NCBI GenBank assembly: GCA_964609495.1
Contig: CAZSTA010000204.1
Location: 1 to 6,354, forward strand
Length of the DNA: 6,354 nucleotides
Origin: CAZSTA01 sp964609495 [NCBI: uncultured bacterium]
Lineage (GTDB): Bacteria > CAZSTA01
Direction of reading: 5' to 3'
Shown: piece after piece, positions 1 through 5,995 of the stretch
Numbering within the stretch: position 1 is the stretch's first letter
Layout: each line of letters starts with the position of its first letter
Program-made: the position numbers and the translations under genes
Notes under the pieces: generated by a model
What the model saw: the letters and a program-made list of their open reading frames with translations, nothing else
Database searches by the model: none
What the model was told of the DNA's origin: nothing

Positions 1-306
1 GAGTAGCATTGGGATGTGGACTCCCTTAACAATAAGAATCCTCCCCTCTTCAAGAGCAAGCTCCCCTAATCCTAAAGCCTTAGCTTCATCTTGGAAATCT
101 TCCATTACTCTCTTAACACTAGTTCCCAGAGCGATGAAATCGGAGGGTTTAGCTTCGCTTAGAGCTCTCACTTCTATTATATCTCCCTCTTTAGCTTCGG
201 CCTCAGGGACTACTAGTTCTCTCAGCTCTTCCTCTTGGGCTAGAGCTACTCCTACTATCAAACTCAGGCTAAGGATGAGAACTGCAATTAGCAATAATTT
301 CTTCAT
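1..306 (-). CDS. Secreted protein, tandem paralogue of the Cys-rich protein next to it (C-terminus outside window)
   Basis: The minus strand is open from ATG at 306 to the window edge, giving 102 residues with no stop. The start has the Shine-Dalgarno AAGGAG (312-317) five bases upstream. Residues 1-23 form a signal peptide with a KK n-region, a long Leu/Ile/Val core and an ALA-Q cleavage site. The rest matches the first 100 residues of the neighbouring 331-1002 product. After a two-residue insertion near residues 27-31, residues 32-63 are identical, and identity falls to roughly half after about residue 75. Only 24 bases separate it from the upstream copy, with no room for a full promoter, so the two are probably co-transcribed. 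Whether this copy also carries a cysteine-rich tail cannot be seen. The function is not recognised; the family assignment rests on the paralogue alone. Confidence 0.85.
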   Translation of the reverse strand, partial: MKKLLLIAVLILSLSLIVGVALAQEEELRELVVPEAEAKEGDIIEVRALSEAKPSDFIALGTSVKRVMEDFQDEAKALGLGELALEEGRILIVKGVHIPMLL

Positions 307-330
307 ACTTTCTCCTTTCTTTATTTTTAC

Positions 331-1002
331 TTAAAAAAAACACCTAACTGAGCAGTAAGTGTTAGCAACAGTTCCACATGCAGCACATGCAAAGCAAGTG
401 CCAATGCTGGGAGCAGCGATACATGCGGCACAATCACTAGCACACCAGGGACATGCATTGACGATACATTTTCCATAGCATTTCCAATACCCCGACCCTC
501 TCTGTATCTGCCCCTCAGCCATCTTAACCTTTCCAGTCTCCAAATCCATCTCATATTGTCCACCCTCGAGGGTAACCATCATCACAGCCTTTCCTGCTTT
601 CTCAGTAATCTCGAGGATAATTCCCATAGCTTCTCGACCATAGGATAGCATATTCTCAGGAAGATAGCCGAAGAACTGGATCTTGTCCCCCTTCACGGGA
701 GCGAGGAGGATTGGACTATGGACTCCTTTGGCAACGATAATCTTCCCCTGCTCAAGATCAAGCTCCCCTACTCCGAAACTTGTAGCTTCATCTTGGAAAT
801 CTTCCATTACTCTCTTAGCACTAGTCCCCAGAGCGATGAAATCGGAGGGTTTAGCTTCGCTTAGAGCTCTCACTTCTATTATATCTCCCTCTTTAGCTTC
901 GGCCTCAGGAACTACTTCTATCTCTCCCTCTTGGGCTAGAGCTACTCCTACTATCAAACTCAGACCGAGGGTGAGAACTGCAATTAGCAGTAATTTCTTC
1001 AT
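331..1002 (-). CDS. Small secreted protein with an 11-cysteine C-terminal tail, function unknown
   Basis: This 223-residue protein starts at ATG 1002, with AAGGAG (1008-1013) five bases upstream. Residues 1-23 are a clear Sec signal peptide (ALA-Q cleavage), so the product is exported. Residues 24-170 form an acidic, Glu-rich domain I do not recognise; it has no cysteine and includes a hydrophobic stretch MGIILEI at 126-132. Residues 173-223 hold 11 cysteines (175, 179, 184, 187, 191, 194, 203, 206, 209, 217, 221), spaced mostly 3-4 residues apart among Ala, Trp and Gly, and the chain ends CFF. This spacing could suit disulfide-laced helices or metal binding. A signal, a leader or immunity-like domain and a Cys-rich peptide together recall precursors such as halocin C8, but I see no diagnostic motif, so that is speculation. 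It heads a tandem pair with its truncated paralogue and has its own promoter. Confidence 0.85.
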   Translation of the reverse strand: MKKLLLIAVLTLGLSLIVGVALAQEGEIEVVPEAEAKEGDIIEVRALSEAKPSDFIALGTSAKRVMEDFQDEATSFGVGELDLEQGKIIVAKGVHSPILLAPVKGDKIQFFGYLPENMLSYGREAMGIILEITEKAGKAVMMVTLEGGQYEMDLETGKVKMAEGQIQRGSGYWKCYGKCIVNACPWCASDCAACIAAPSIGTCFACAACGTVANTYCSVRCFF

Positions 1003-1076
1003 ACTTTCTCCTTTCTGTATCTTAGCTCAGCGGACTGAATCATCAGCAAATAGGATATAAATAAATTACCTTTTAC

Positions 1077-1104
1077 ATTATAACAAATTGTGAAAAAAAA
1101 GCAA
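1077..1104 (-). promoter_or_regulatory. Predicted sigma70-type promoter for the tandem secreted-protein genes
   Basis: On the minus strand a perfect TATAAT (1077-1082) lies 16 bases downstream of TTGCTT (1099-1104). The spacer includes a T-run. Transcription would start near 1070, leaving a leader of about 68 bases before the ATG at 1002. It is the only good promoter I see upstream of the pair, and the 24-base gap between the two copies lacks one. Confidence 0.6.
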
Positions 1105-1246
1105 GGATTTTTTAGCTTGTTGGAAAGAAATACCTTCAAGTTCGCTTTGTATCGCCCAGTTCAGTAATCCAAATTGTAAGGAGGTGAATCGCTGCTTTGC
1201 TGGCTATAAGCTAATCATAGACCTATCATTTTCAAGATAACTATTC

Positions 1247-2038
1247 TCAAAATTTCCAGCTCATAGCAAGCATCAATACTTCTCGGAGCTGCACCTTCTC
1301 CGAGGTCTTCTTATCATAACGAACATCAAGATCTAAATTGAGGACAAGATTCTTCGTTATTTCGGAAGCTAATTCACTCTCCCATTCGCCTACCAAAGGT
1401 CTTGCGAAGGAGATGAACACCTCCAAGTCAGAATCCAGCTTCAAGGTGGGACTGAGCTGTTTCCTGTATCTCAGATCGGCTTTTATCCCCCACTGGAAGT
1501 TAGTTGCAGGGGGATCATCAGAGAAAATCATAATTTCTCTGGCGAGAAGGCTCAGCCGAGCTCTTCTTAATCCAGGGGCTGAAATTAGCCTTCTGGAAGT
1601 TAATCCCGCTTGGAGGGTTGAATATAAGGGATTGGGGAATTCGGTGAACTGGGTTTCGATCAACAAAGTAGCTATAGGATCAAAATCTCCAGCAGCATCG
1701 TATATATACTCGCCGTCAAACTCAATATCGTCATATATAATCTTATCAGTTAAATCCTCCAACTGAGACTTGCCGTAATTCATTTCAAGTTCGAAGACCC
1801 AGGTGTCCTTATCCGTCTCTCTCTGTATTGTTCCATCGAGGTCTAAGACATAGGTAAGGACAGGTTTTTCAGTTTCAAACTTATCGGTCCATTGGCTATA
1901 GGAAGCATGATTTAAACCTGCCATAAAGGTCCACTCTTGATCCCAACCGCTATCATCCTCCTCATCTTCTCCCCAAGCTTGGGAGGGACTGAATATTAGT
2001 AGAAGAGCTATTAATCCTAGAGGTAATATAATTCTCAT
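1247..2038 (-). CDS. Predicted outer-membrane beta-barrel protein, DUF3078-like
   Basis: This is a 263-residue exported protein. I place the start at ATG 2038, because AAGGAGA (2045-2051) sits six bases upstream of it; an in-frame ATG at 2059 has no ribosome-binding site and would add seven residues before the signal peptide. Residues 1-21 are a signal peptide with an SQA cleavage site, followed by a very acidic stretch (EDEEDDS). The mature chain shows alternating polar and hydrophobic strands separated by charged turns, and it ends in SWKF; a C-terminal Phe is typical of BAM-inserted barrels. The segment AGLNHASYSQW near residues 40-50 and the following strands resemble DUF3078 porin-like proteins by eye. 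It follows the tRNA-Leu terminator, so it needs its own promoter, which I could not pick out. The substrate is unknown. Barrel topology is fairly secure; the family name is less so. Confidence 0.7.
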   Translation of the reverse strand: MRIILPLGLIALLLIFSPSQAWGEDEEDDSGWDQEWTFMAGLNHASYSQWTDKFETEKPVLTYVLDLDGTIQRETDKDTWVFELEMNYGKSQLEDLTDKIIYDDIEFDGEYIYDAAGDFDPIATLLIETQFTEFPNPLYSTLQAGLTSRRLISAPGLRRARLSLLAREIMIFSDDPPATNFQWGIKADLRYRKQLSPTLKLDSDLEVFISFARPLVGEWESELASEITKNLVLNLDLDVRYDKKTSEKVQLREVLMLAMSWKF

Positions 2039-2044
2039 AGTGAA

Positions 2045-2051
2045 TCTCCTT
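2045..2051 (-). promoter_or_regulatory. Shine-Dalgarno site that fixes the start of the beta-barrel gene
   Basis: AAGGAGA on the minus strand lies six bases before ATG 2038. The site falls inside the seven-codon extension that would begin at ATG 2059, which supports 2038 as the true start. Confidence 0.7.
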
Positions 2052-2141
2052 TTAATCATAGCTTAAGAGCTCAAAACCTACTATCTTCCCGATTAAAGCC
2101 AACTTCTTCAAACTCCTTGCCTCATAAACCTCGTTAATAAA

Positions 2142-2183
2142 TAAAAAGGAAGCAAGATAGTTACTAACTATACACAAGCTTCC
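2142..2183 (-). terminator. Intrinsic terminator after tRNA-Leu
   Basis: Reading the minus strand, GGAAGC (2178-2183) pairs with GCTTCC (2148-2153) as the outer stem, and ATAGTTA/TAACTAT (2165-2171 and 2157-2163) forms an inner perfect inverted repeat around a single base. The inner tip must open for steric reasons. Five T residues follow directly (2143-2147). It lies 22 bases past the encoded CCA end, so it should close the tRNA transcript and insulate the beta-barrel gene. Confidence 0.65.
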
Positions 2184-2205
2184 AGCAGGAATTAAAGGTC
2201 AGGTA

Positions 2206-2291
2206 TGGTGCGAGGAGCGGGACTCGAACCCGCATGGCTATTAACCACTGGATCCTAAGTCCAGCGCGTCTGCCAATTCCGCCATCCTCGC
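2206..2291 (-). tRNA. tRNA-Leu, anticodon UAG
   Basis: The minus strand folds as a class II tRNA of 86 bases, including an encoded CCA (2206-2208). The acceptor stem is GCGAGGA with UCCUCGC and discriminator A. The anticodon stem CUGGA/UCCAG encloses the loop CUUAGGA, giving anticodon UAG, which reads CUA and other CUN leucine codons. A long variable arm (UGGU...GCCA), as expected for tRNA-Leu, and a T-arm GCGGG-UUCGAGU-CCCGC complete it. It forms its own transcription unit, with a promoter just upstream and a terminator just downstream. No other tRNA is present in the window. Confidence 0.97.
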
Positions 2292-2311
2292 TTATTAATT
2301 TTTTCTGATAT

Positions 2312-2340
2312 ATTATACTATACTTAGACCTAGAAGTCAA
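2312..2340 (-). promoter_or_regulatory. Near-consensus sigma70-type promoter for tRNA-Leu
   Basis: On the minus strand TTGACT (2335-2340) and TATAAT (2312-2317) are separated by exactly 17 bases. The expected start is near 2305, about 14 bases before the mature tRNA 5' end at 2291. Such strength is usual for stable RNA genes. Confidence 0.85.
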
Positions 2341-2402
2341 GGGGTATTTCAACTAAGCATTAGAATATCGTGTTAGCAGATTTGGATTTGAATTTCCTTA
2401 AA

Positions 2403-2508
2403 TCACCCTCCCCTCAAGGGGGAATAAAGAGAGCAATCTTATCTCAACGTTCCCTCTCCCCTTGTGGGAGAGGGATAGGGTGAGGGGGAATTCTATTATA
2501 AATTCCCC
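2403..2508. repeat. G/C-rich composite inverted-repeat element, REP/MITE-like
   Basis: This AT-rich intergenic region contains a compact set of inverted repeats. CCCTCTCCC (2452-2460) pairs with GGGAGAGGG (2466-2474) across a 5-base loop. TCACCCT (2403-2409) matches AGGGTGA (2477-2483). CCCCT/AGGGG (2410-2414 and 2417-2421) is a tight local palindrome. GGGGAATT (2485-2492) pairs with AATTCCCC (2501-2508) across 8 bases. No coding capacity is seen. CCCTCTCCC/GGGAGAGGG motifs of this type occur as dispersed intergenic repeats in many bacteria, so I read it as a small non-autonomous element. It could also end or stabilise the greA transcript, though no T-run follows. Confidence 0.6.
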
Positions 2509-2567
2509 TATCAGTTCAGCACAGCAGTTCCACCCTTCTGATCTTGAATAGAGAGATAAGAAGCGAA

Positions 2568-3041
2568 TTATTCACGATAACTAACCTTCAATATCTTATA
2601 CCTCACCTCTCCTATCGGGATCTCTATAGTGACTATCTCTCCTTCCCTCTTTCCTAATAATCCACTGCCTATCGGAGAATTGCTAGTGATATAACCTTGG
2701 CTGATATCCATAAATTCTTGATCACCAACGATGGTATACTCAAACTCATCCATAGAACTCTCATCTTGGATAGTTACGGTGCTTCCAATACTCACCACTC
2801 CCTCTTCAGCTTGTTCTATGATCACACAATTTTCGAGCTTTTGCCTTATCTCCCTTATCCAAGTTTCATTCAGAGCTTTTTCCTCTCTAGCCGCATCCAA
2901 AGGGGAATTCTCAGCCACATCCTTATCACTAAGAGCCCGAGCGATATCCTGAGAGATCCTCCTGGATTTTCTCTCCAACTCCACAAGCTTTTCTTTAAGC
3001 TTCCCCTTTTCCTCCAAGGTAAGATATACCGGTTCCTCCAA
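2568..3041 (-). CDS. greA: GreA/GreB family transcription elongation (transcript cleavage) factor
   Basis: This 157-residue protein has the usual GreA length. It rescues backtracked RNA polymerase by inserting its coiled coil into the secondary channel and stimulating cleavage of the RNA 3' end. Residues 7-75 form the N-terminal antiparallel coiled coil. Its tip carries D41 and E44 in DVAEN, the acidic pair that holds the catalytic Mg2+ in E. coli GreA (same numbering). The motif SPLDAAREE follows. Residues 83-157 are the FKBP-like C-terminal domain, with the family motifs ITSNSPIGSGLLGK and GEVRYKILKV. The start is TTG at 3041, supported by GGAGGG six bases upstream. The gene lies 80 bases after the URO-D-like gene and may be the last cistron of that run. 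The GreA versus GreB choice is by overall likeness. Confidence 0.93.
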   Translation of the reverse strand: MEEPVYLTLEEKGKLKEKLVELERKSRRISQDIARALSDKDVAENSPLDAAREEKALNETWIREIRQKLENCVIIEQAEEGVVSIGSTVTIQDESSMDEFEYTIVGDQEFMDISQGYITSNSPIGSGLLGKREGEIVTIEIPIGEVRYKILKVSYRE

Positions 3042-3047
3042 TTTAAT

Positions 3048-3053
3048 CCCTCC
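3048..3053 (-). promoter_or_regulatory. Shine-Dalgarno site fixing the TTG start of greA
   Basis: GGAGGG on the minus strand is six bases from TTG 3041. The ATG at 3055, immediately upstream, is in another frame and opens only a 61-codon shadow frame, so TTG is the supported initiator. Confidence 0.7.
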
Positions 3054-3121
3054 ATATTAACTAACTTGATGAACTATGCTCAAGAAGTCGTCTTCTCCAC
3101 TTATGATCGCTTTCTGAATAA

Positions 3122-4351
3122 TTAATCTATCTCAATGGGATAATCTCGATATTCCTTCACCGTCTCGAACATCGCCACTATATTCTCCGGTGGGACCTCC
3201 AACAGGATGTTATGCACCTGATTGAATACGAACCCTCCCCCAGGGGCGAATATCTTCAACCTTCTCTTAACATGCTCTCTGACTTCCTCGGGAGTTTCCA
3301 TAAGAAGCACTTGTTGAGTATCACAACCTCCCCCCCAGAAGGTTATCTTATCCCCAAACTCGCTTTTTAATCTCTCAGGCTCCATATTAACCGCTGAAGT
3401 CTGCACAGGATTCAATATATCGACTCCAATATCGATCAGATCAGGGATAAGATCATAGACAGAACCACAGGAGTGGAGAAAGACGTAGATATCGGAATTA
3501 TCTTTGACATAATCATATATCTTCTTATGGCGAGGCTTAAACAATCCTCGATACATAGCAGGAGATATCTGAAGAGCTAACTGCGTTCCCAGGTCATCAC
3601 CCATCTGAATGATCTGAATATAGTCTCCCACAGCTTCCAAATATCTTCTCAGATTTTCGAGATGCATCTCCACCATTCTATCGAGCATATACTCTATAAA
3701 CTTTTGATCTGCCGCTAAGTCGAACATGAACTTCTCATATCCACATAAGAAGTGACCGCCTTCCAGCAAGTTACCCCCAAATCCGCCCATAATAGCTCGA
3801 TCTGTGCTTCCATAAAGTTCCCTTGCGTTCTTACCCAGAAGTTCAAATTCATCCTCTCCCCACAACTGACTTTCCCAATTGAACTTTTTGAGATCATCTA
3901 TAGTGGTAGCAGAAGCTAAAGGGAAGTGAATCGCATCAAACCAATAGCCCCCAGCAGGCATCTTAGCCATAGGGGTACCATCCATATCACGTATAATAGT
4001 GCTTCCATCCTCAGCGATGACTGGATCGAACTCGGAAGAGATCAGAGCGGGAGTTCTATCGCTTAAGGTGTAAGGTTTCCACTCCTCGTTACCCAAATCA
4101 AAGGTGGCTTTCACCCTATCCAGAGGAACAACATCAACTTCAAATAGGTCCAAAATAGGCTCCTCCACAATAGCCAATTGTTGCATAATATCATAAACCT
4201 TTATCTCTCCCTCCTCGATCCCCAGATACTTCTTCAGCTTGCTATAAGCAGGAGCCATAATTCCAGTGGATCTCATTCCCCCAAAGTCGATGGGAACTTT
4301 ATCCGGTTCCTCGTGCTTGATAGCCTTTAATACTCGCTCTCTCGAATTCAT
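3122..4351 (-). CDS. Uroporphyrinogen decarboxylase superfamily protein, methyltransferase-like
   Basis: This 409-residue TIM-barrel protein of the URO-D/MtaA/CmuA superfamily starts at ATG 4351, behind a strong AAGGAGGAA (4358-4366). Family signatures include the N-terminal MNSRERVLKAIKHEEPDKVP, the SPAMYRGLFKPRHK helix (263-276), FLHSCGSV (291-298), NPVQTSA (314-320), FWGGGCDTQ (338-346) and PPENI (387-391). H293-x-C295 matches the first two zinc ligands of the corrinoid-dependent methyltransferases. The third canonical cysteine is not obvious: C343, or H380 in NQVH, could substitute. It is longer than true HemE (about 350 aa), and no other haem gene is near. I therefore expect methyl transfer or an unassigned reaction rather than haem synthesis; no corrinoid protein is visible to confirm this. 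It lies 47 bases after mltG. The superfamily is secure, the substrate unknown. Confidence 0.88.
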   Translation of the reverse strand: MNSRERVLKAIKHEEPDKVPIDFGGMRSTGIMAPAYSKLKKYLGIEEGEIKVYDIMQQLAIVEEPILDLFEVDVVPLDRVKATFDLGNEEWKPYTLSDRTPALISSEFDPVIAEDGSTIIRDMDGTPMAKMPAGGYWFDAIHFPLASATTIDDLKKFNWESQLWGEDEFELLGKNARELYGSTDRAIMGGFGGNLLEGGHFLCGYEKFMFDLAADQKFIEYMLDRMVEMHLENLRRYLEAVGDYIQIIQMGDDLGTQLALQISPAMYRGLFKPRHKKIYDYVKDNSDIYVFLHSCGSVYDLIPDLIDIGVDILNPVQTSAVNMEPERLKSEFGDKITFWGGGCDTQQVLLMETPEEVREHVKRRLKIFAPGGGFVFNQVHNILLEVPPENIVAMFETVKEYRDYPIEID

Positions 4352-4398
4352 AACTTATTCCTCCTTCTGAATTTGGAAATTAGATCAATAACTACTGC

Positions 4399-5406
4399 TC
4401 AATTACGATACTCCCTCACCGCCTCTAGATGCTCACTATAGGTGCTAGAGAAGTGATGAGAGCCATCTCCCTTAGCTACAAAGTAGAGGTAATCCACCTC
4501 AGCAGGCTCGAGAGCCGCCCTTATAGAATCGAGACCGGGATTGGATATGGGGTGAGGAGGTAAGCCATATCTAATATAGGTATTGAAAAGGGAATCAACT
4601 TGAAGATCATCATAAGTGAGCGGTCTGATGTTTTCCCTGATAGCATACCTAACCGTAGGACATGCTTGAAGCTTCATCCCCCGCTTTAAACGGTTGTGAA
4701 ATACCGCTGATATCAGAGGACGTTCGTCCTTATTCTTAGCCTCCTTCTCTATTATCGAGGCTAAGGTGGTGATCTGAGATAGCGATAAATTGGTTTCGCT
4801 CTTCCGATATATGGGGATCACCTTTTCTTTAAACTCCTCGAACATAATCATCGCTATCTGCTCCTCAGATATCCTTCGGGAGAAATTATAGGTATCTGGA
4901 TATAAATATCCCTCTAGGTTAGTCAAAGAAGCCAGCTTCTCTATTTTATAACTTCTATTCACCACCTGAAGAAACTTCTCTTTATCCACAAATCCCTTAG
5001 CGCTTAGAAGATCAGCGATCTGTTCACTTGTATATCCTTCAGGGATAGTCACTGGATGTAGAACTACTTCTCCTTTCACCAGCTTGTCCAAGATCTCTCC
5101 TGCGTTAAGATGAGGAGATAATCTATATTCACCAGCCTTAATTCTCCTATCATATCCGCCAAGTCTAGCTATTTGGCTGAACCAAAACTCACTTCTAATG
5201 AGATTATTTTCCTTCAACATAAGAGCGATCTCTTCAGTTCCACTTCCAGGAGTGATAATTACCGTCTTATAATCAGGTTTATCCGTTACTGGATTAAAAG
5301 CTTGCGAGGCTGATATAAGAGCTAGAAGAACGAGAATCACTATGATCTGAACTATCACTATAAAAGTGACGGAGATACTCCTAAATGCTTTTGAAGACAT
5401 CTTCAT
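4399..5406 (-). CDS. mltG: Endolytic murein transglycosylase MltG (YceG family)
   Basis: This 335-residue inner-membrane protein has a normal MltG length. It cleaves nascent glycan strands within peptidoglycan and is thought to set strand length. A cytoplasmic N-terminus is followed by one membrane anchor (about 11-34). A LysM-like subdomain follows (about 46-120, with SGTEEIALMLKENNLI and AGEYRL), then the catalytic YceG domain (about 120-335). Family motifs are EGYLYPDTYNF (165-175), ASIIEKE (216-222, with E220 aligning with catalytic E218 of E. coli), VFHNRL (235-240), LQACPTVRYA (246-255), YGLPPHPISNPG (280-291) and DYLYFVAKGDGSHHFS (305-320). LQACP has Cys where E. coli has Asp. The ATG at 5406 is preceded by a modest AGGG; an in-frame ATG two codons later is possible. 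It lies 83 bases downstream of the epimerase-like gene and not beside ruvX, its partner in many genomes. Confidence 0.96.
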   Translation of the reverse strand: MKMSSKAFRSISVTFIVIVQIIVILVLLALISASQAFNPVTDKPDYKTVIITPGSGTEEIALMLKENNLIRSEFWFSQIARLGGYDRRIKAGEYRLSPHLNAGEILDKLVKGEVVLHPVTIPEGYTSEQIADLLSAKGFVDKEKFLQVVNRSYKIEKLASLTNLEGYLYPDTYNFSRRISEEQIAMIMFEEFKEKVIPIYRKSETNLSLSQITTLASIIEKEAKNKDERPLISAVFHNRLKRGMKLQACPTVRYAIRENIRPLTYDDLQVDSLFNTYIRYGLPPHPISNPGLDSIRAALEPAEVDYLYFVAKGDGSHHFSSTYSEHLEAVREYRN

Positions 5407-5489
5407 ATTAACTATCCCTAACTTGGGACTTCATCCCATAATCTCCAATTTCTATCTTCTGTCTGAAGGGCAGAGAGGTGCTAGCTATC

Positions 5490-5984
5490 TCACCTAAATT
5501 TTATATCCCAATCGTATGGTATCTGATCGGTGTCATAAGGCAGGCGATATTCATCGGGTTCATCCCGACTGTAAACTCTGGTGGGGAAGTTTAACAACAA
5601 GGATGGCACAACCCCTATAGTCTTATATCCATGCATTACTCCAATCGGTATTCTAAGCAAGATACTATTTTGCTCGCCTAAGAAGAACTCGTTCACCTCA
5701 CCCTTAGTGGGGGAATCCCCCCTAGCATCATAGAGAACTGCCTTGATCATACCTCTTACCACCACAAAAAAGTCGTTTTGTAACTTATGGTAATGCCAAG
5801 CCCTTATCACCCCTGGGTAATTAAGGGATACATAAACCTGTCCAAACCTCTCGAATATCTCATCATCCTCCCTCAGGATCTCCATTAACATTCCTCTTTC
5901 ATCAGCATTCATCTTCAATTGTTTAATCCTGACTCCTTCTATAAGGGAGGAAGGATTTCCCCCTGTTCCTCTGTTTTTATTCAT
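5490..5984 (-). CDS. RmlC-like cupin, dTDP-4-dehydrorhamnose 3,5-epimerase family relative
   Basis: This 164-residue cytosolic cupin resembles RmlC, the 3,5-epimerase of dTDP-rhamnose synthesis. Visible family features are ADERGMLMEI (27-36), RAWHYHK (61-67), VVRGMIKAVLYDAR (75-88), the SPTKGE turn (91-96), the LRIPIGVMHGY strand (110-120), and a C-terminal DTDQIPYDWDI (151-161) resembling the end of RmlC. The histidine of the RGLH motif is retained as RAWH. By eye, the lysine of QGKLV is replaced (QNDFF), and the first tyrosine of TDYY appears as valine (TRVY). Activity may therefore differ from classical RmlC. No rmlA, rmlB or rmlD is in the window. It begins 11 bases after the deacetylase stop, with GGGG as part of a short ribosome-binding site, so the two are likely one operon. 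The fold is secure; the substrate is not. Confidence 0.85.
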   Translation of the reverse strand: MNKNRGTGGNPSSLIEGVRIKQLKMNADERGMLMEILREDDEIFERFGQVYVSLNYPGVIRAWHYHKLQNDFFVVVRGMIKAVLYDARGDSPTKGEVNEFFLGEQNSILLRIPIGVMHGYKTIGVVPSLLLNFPTRVYSRDEPDEYRLPYDTDQIPYDWDIKFR

Positions 5985-5995
5985 AATTCATCCCC

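Noticed and set aside
14-334. Plus-strand ORFs at 14-334 and 683-1060, similar to each other
   Set aside because: They are antisense shadows of the two secreted paralogues. Their likeness is explained by the duplication, and the protein is Ser/Pro/Thr-rich without domain features.
1083-1135. Possible terminator for the beta-barrel gene ending in the T-run at 1093-1100
   Set aside because: The only pairing found is a 4-bp AAGC/GCTT stem, too weak to call; the T-run is better explained as the promoter spacer.
1338-1766. 142-codon plus-strand ORF
   Set aside because: It is antisense to the beta-barrel gene, has no ribosome-binding site and shows no recognisable motif.
2164-2352. 62-codon minus-strand ORF containing GGIGRRAGLRIQW
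   Set aside because: It reads through the tRNA-Leu gene and its promoter; this peptide is the familiar spurious translation of a tRNA-Leu.
3083-3096. Small hairpin AGAAG-4-CTTCT between the URO-D-like gene and greA
   Set aside because: The stem is only five bases, AT-leaning and without a T-run; it is likely chance.
2697-3125. Plus-strand ORFs opposite greA
   Set aside because: They lie opposite a protein with conserved GreA catalytic residues; composition and lack of motifs mark them as shadows.
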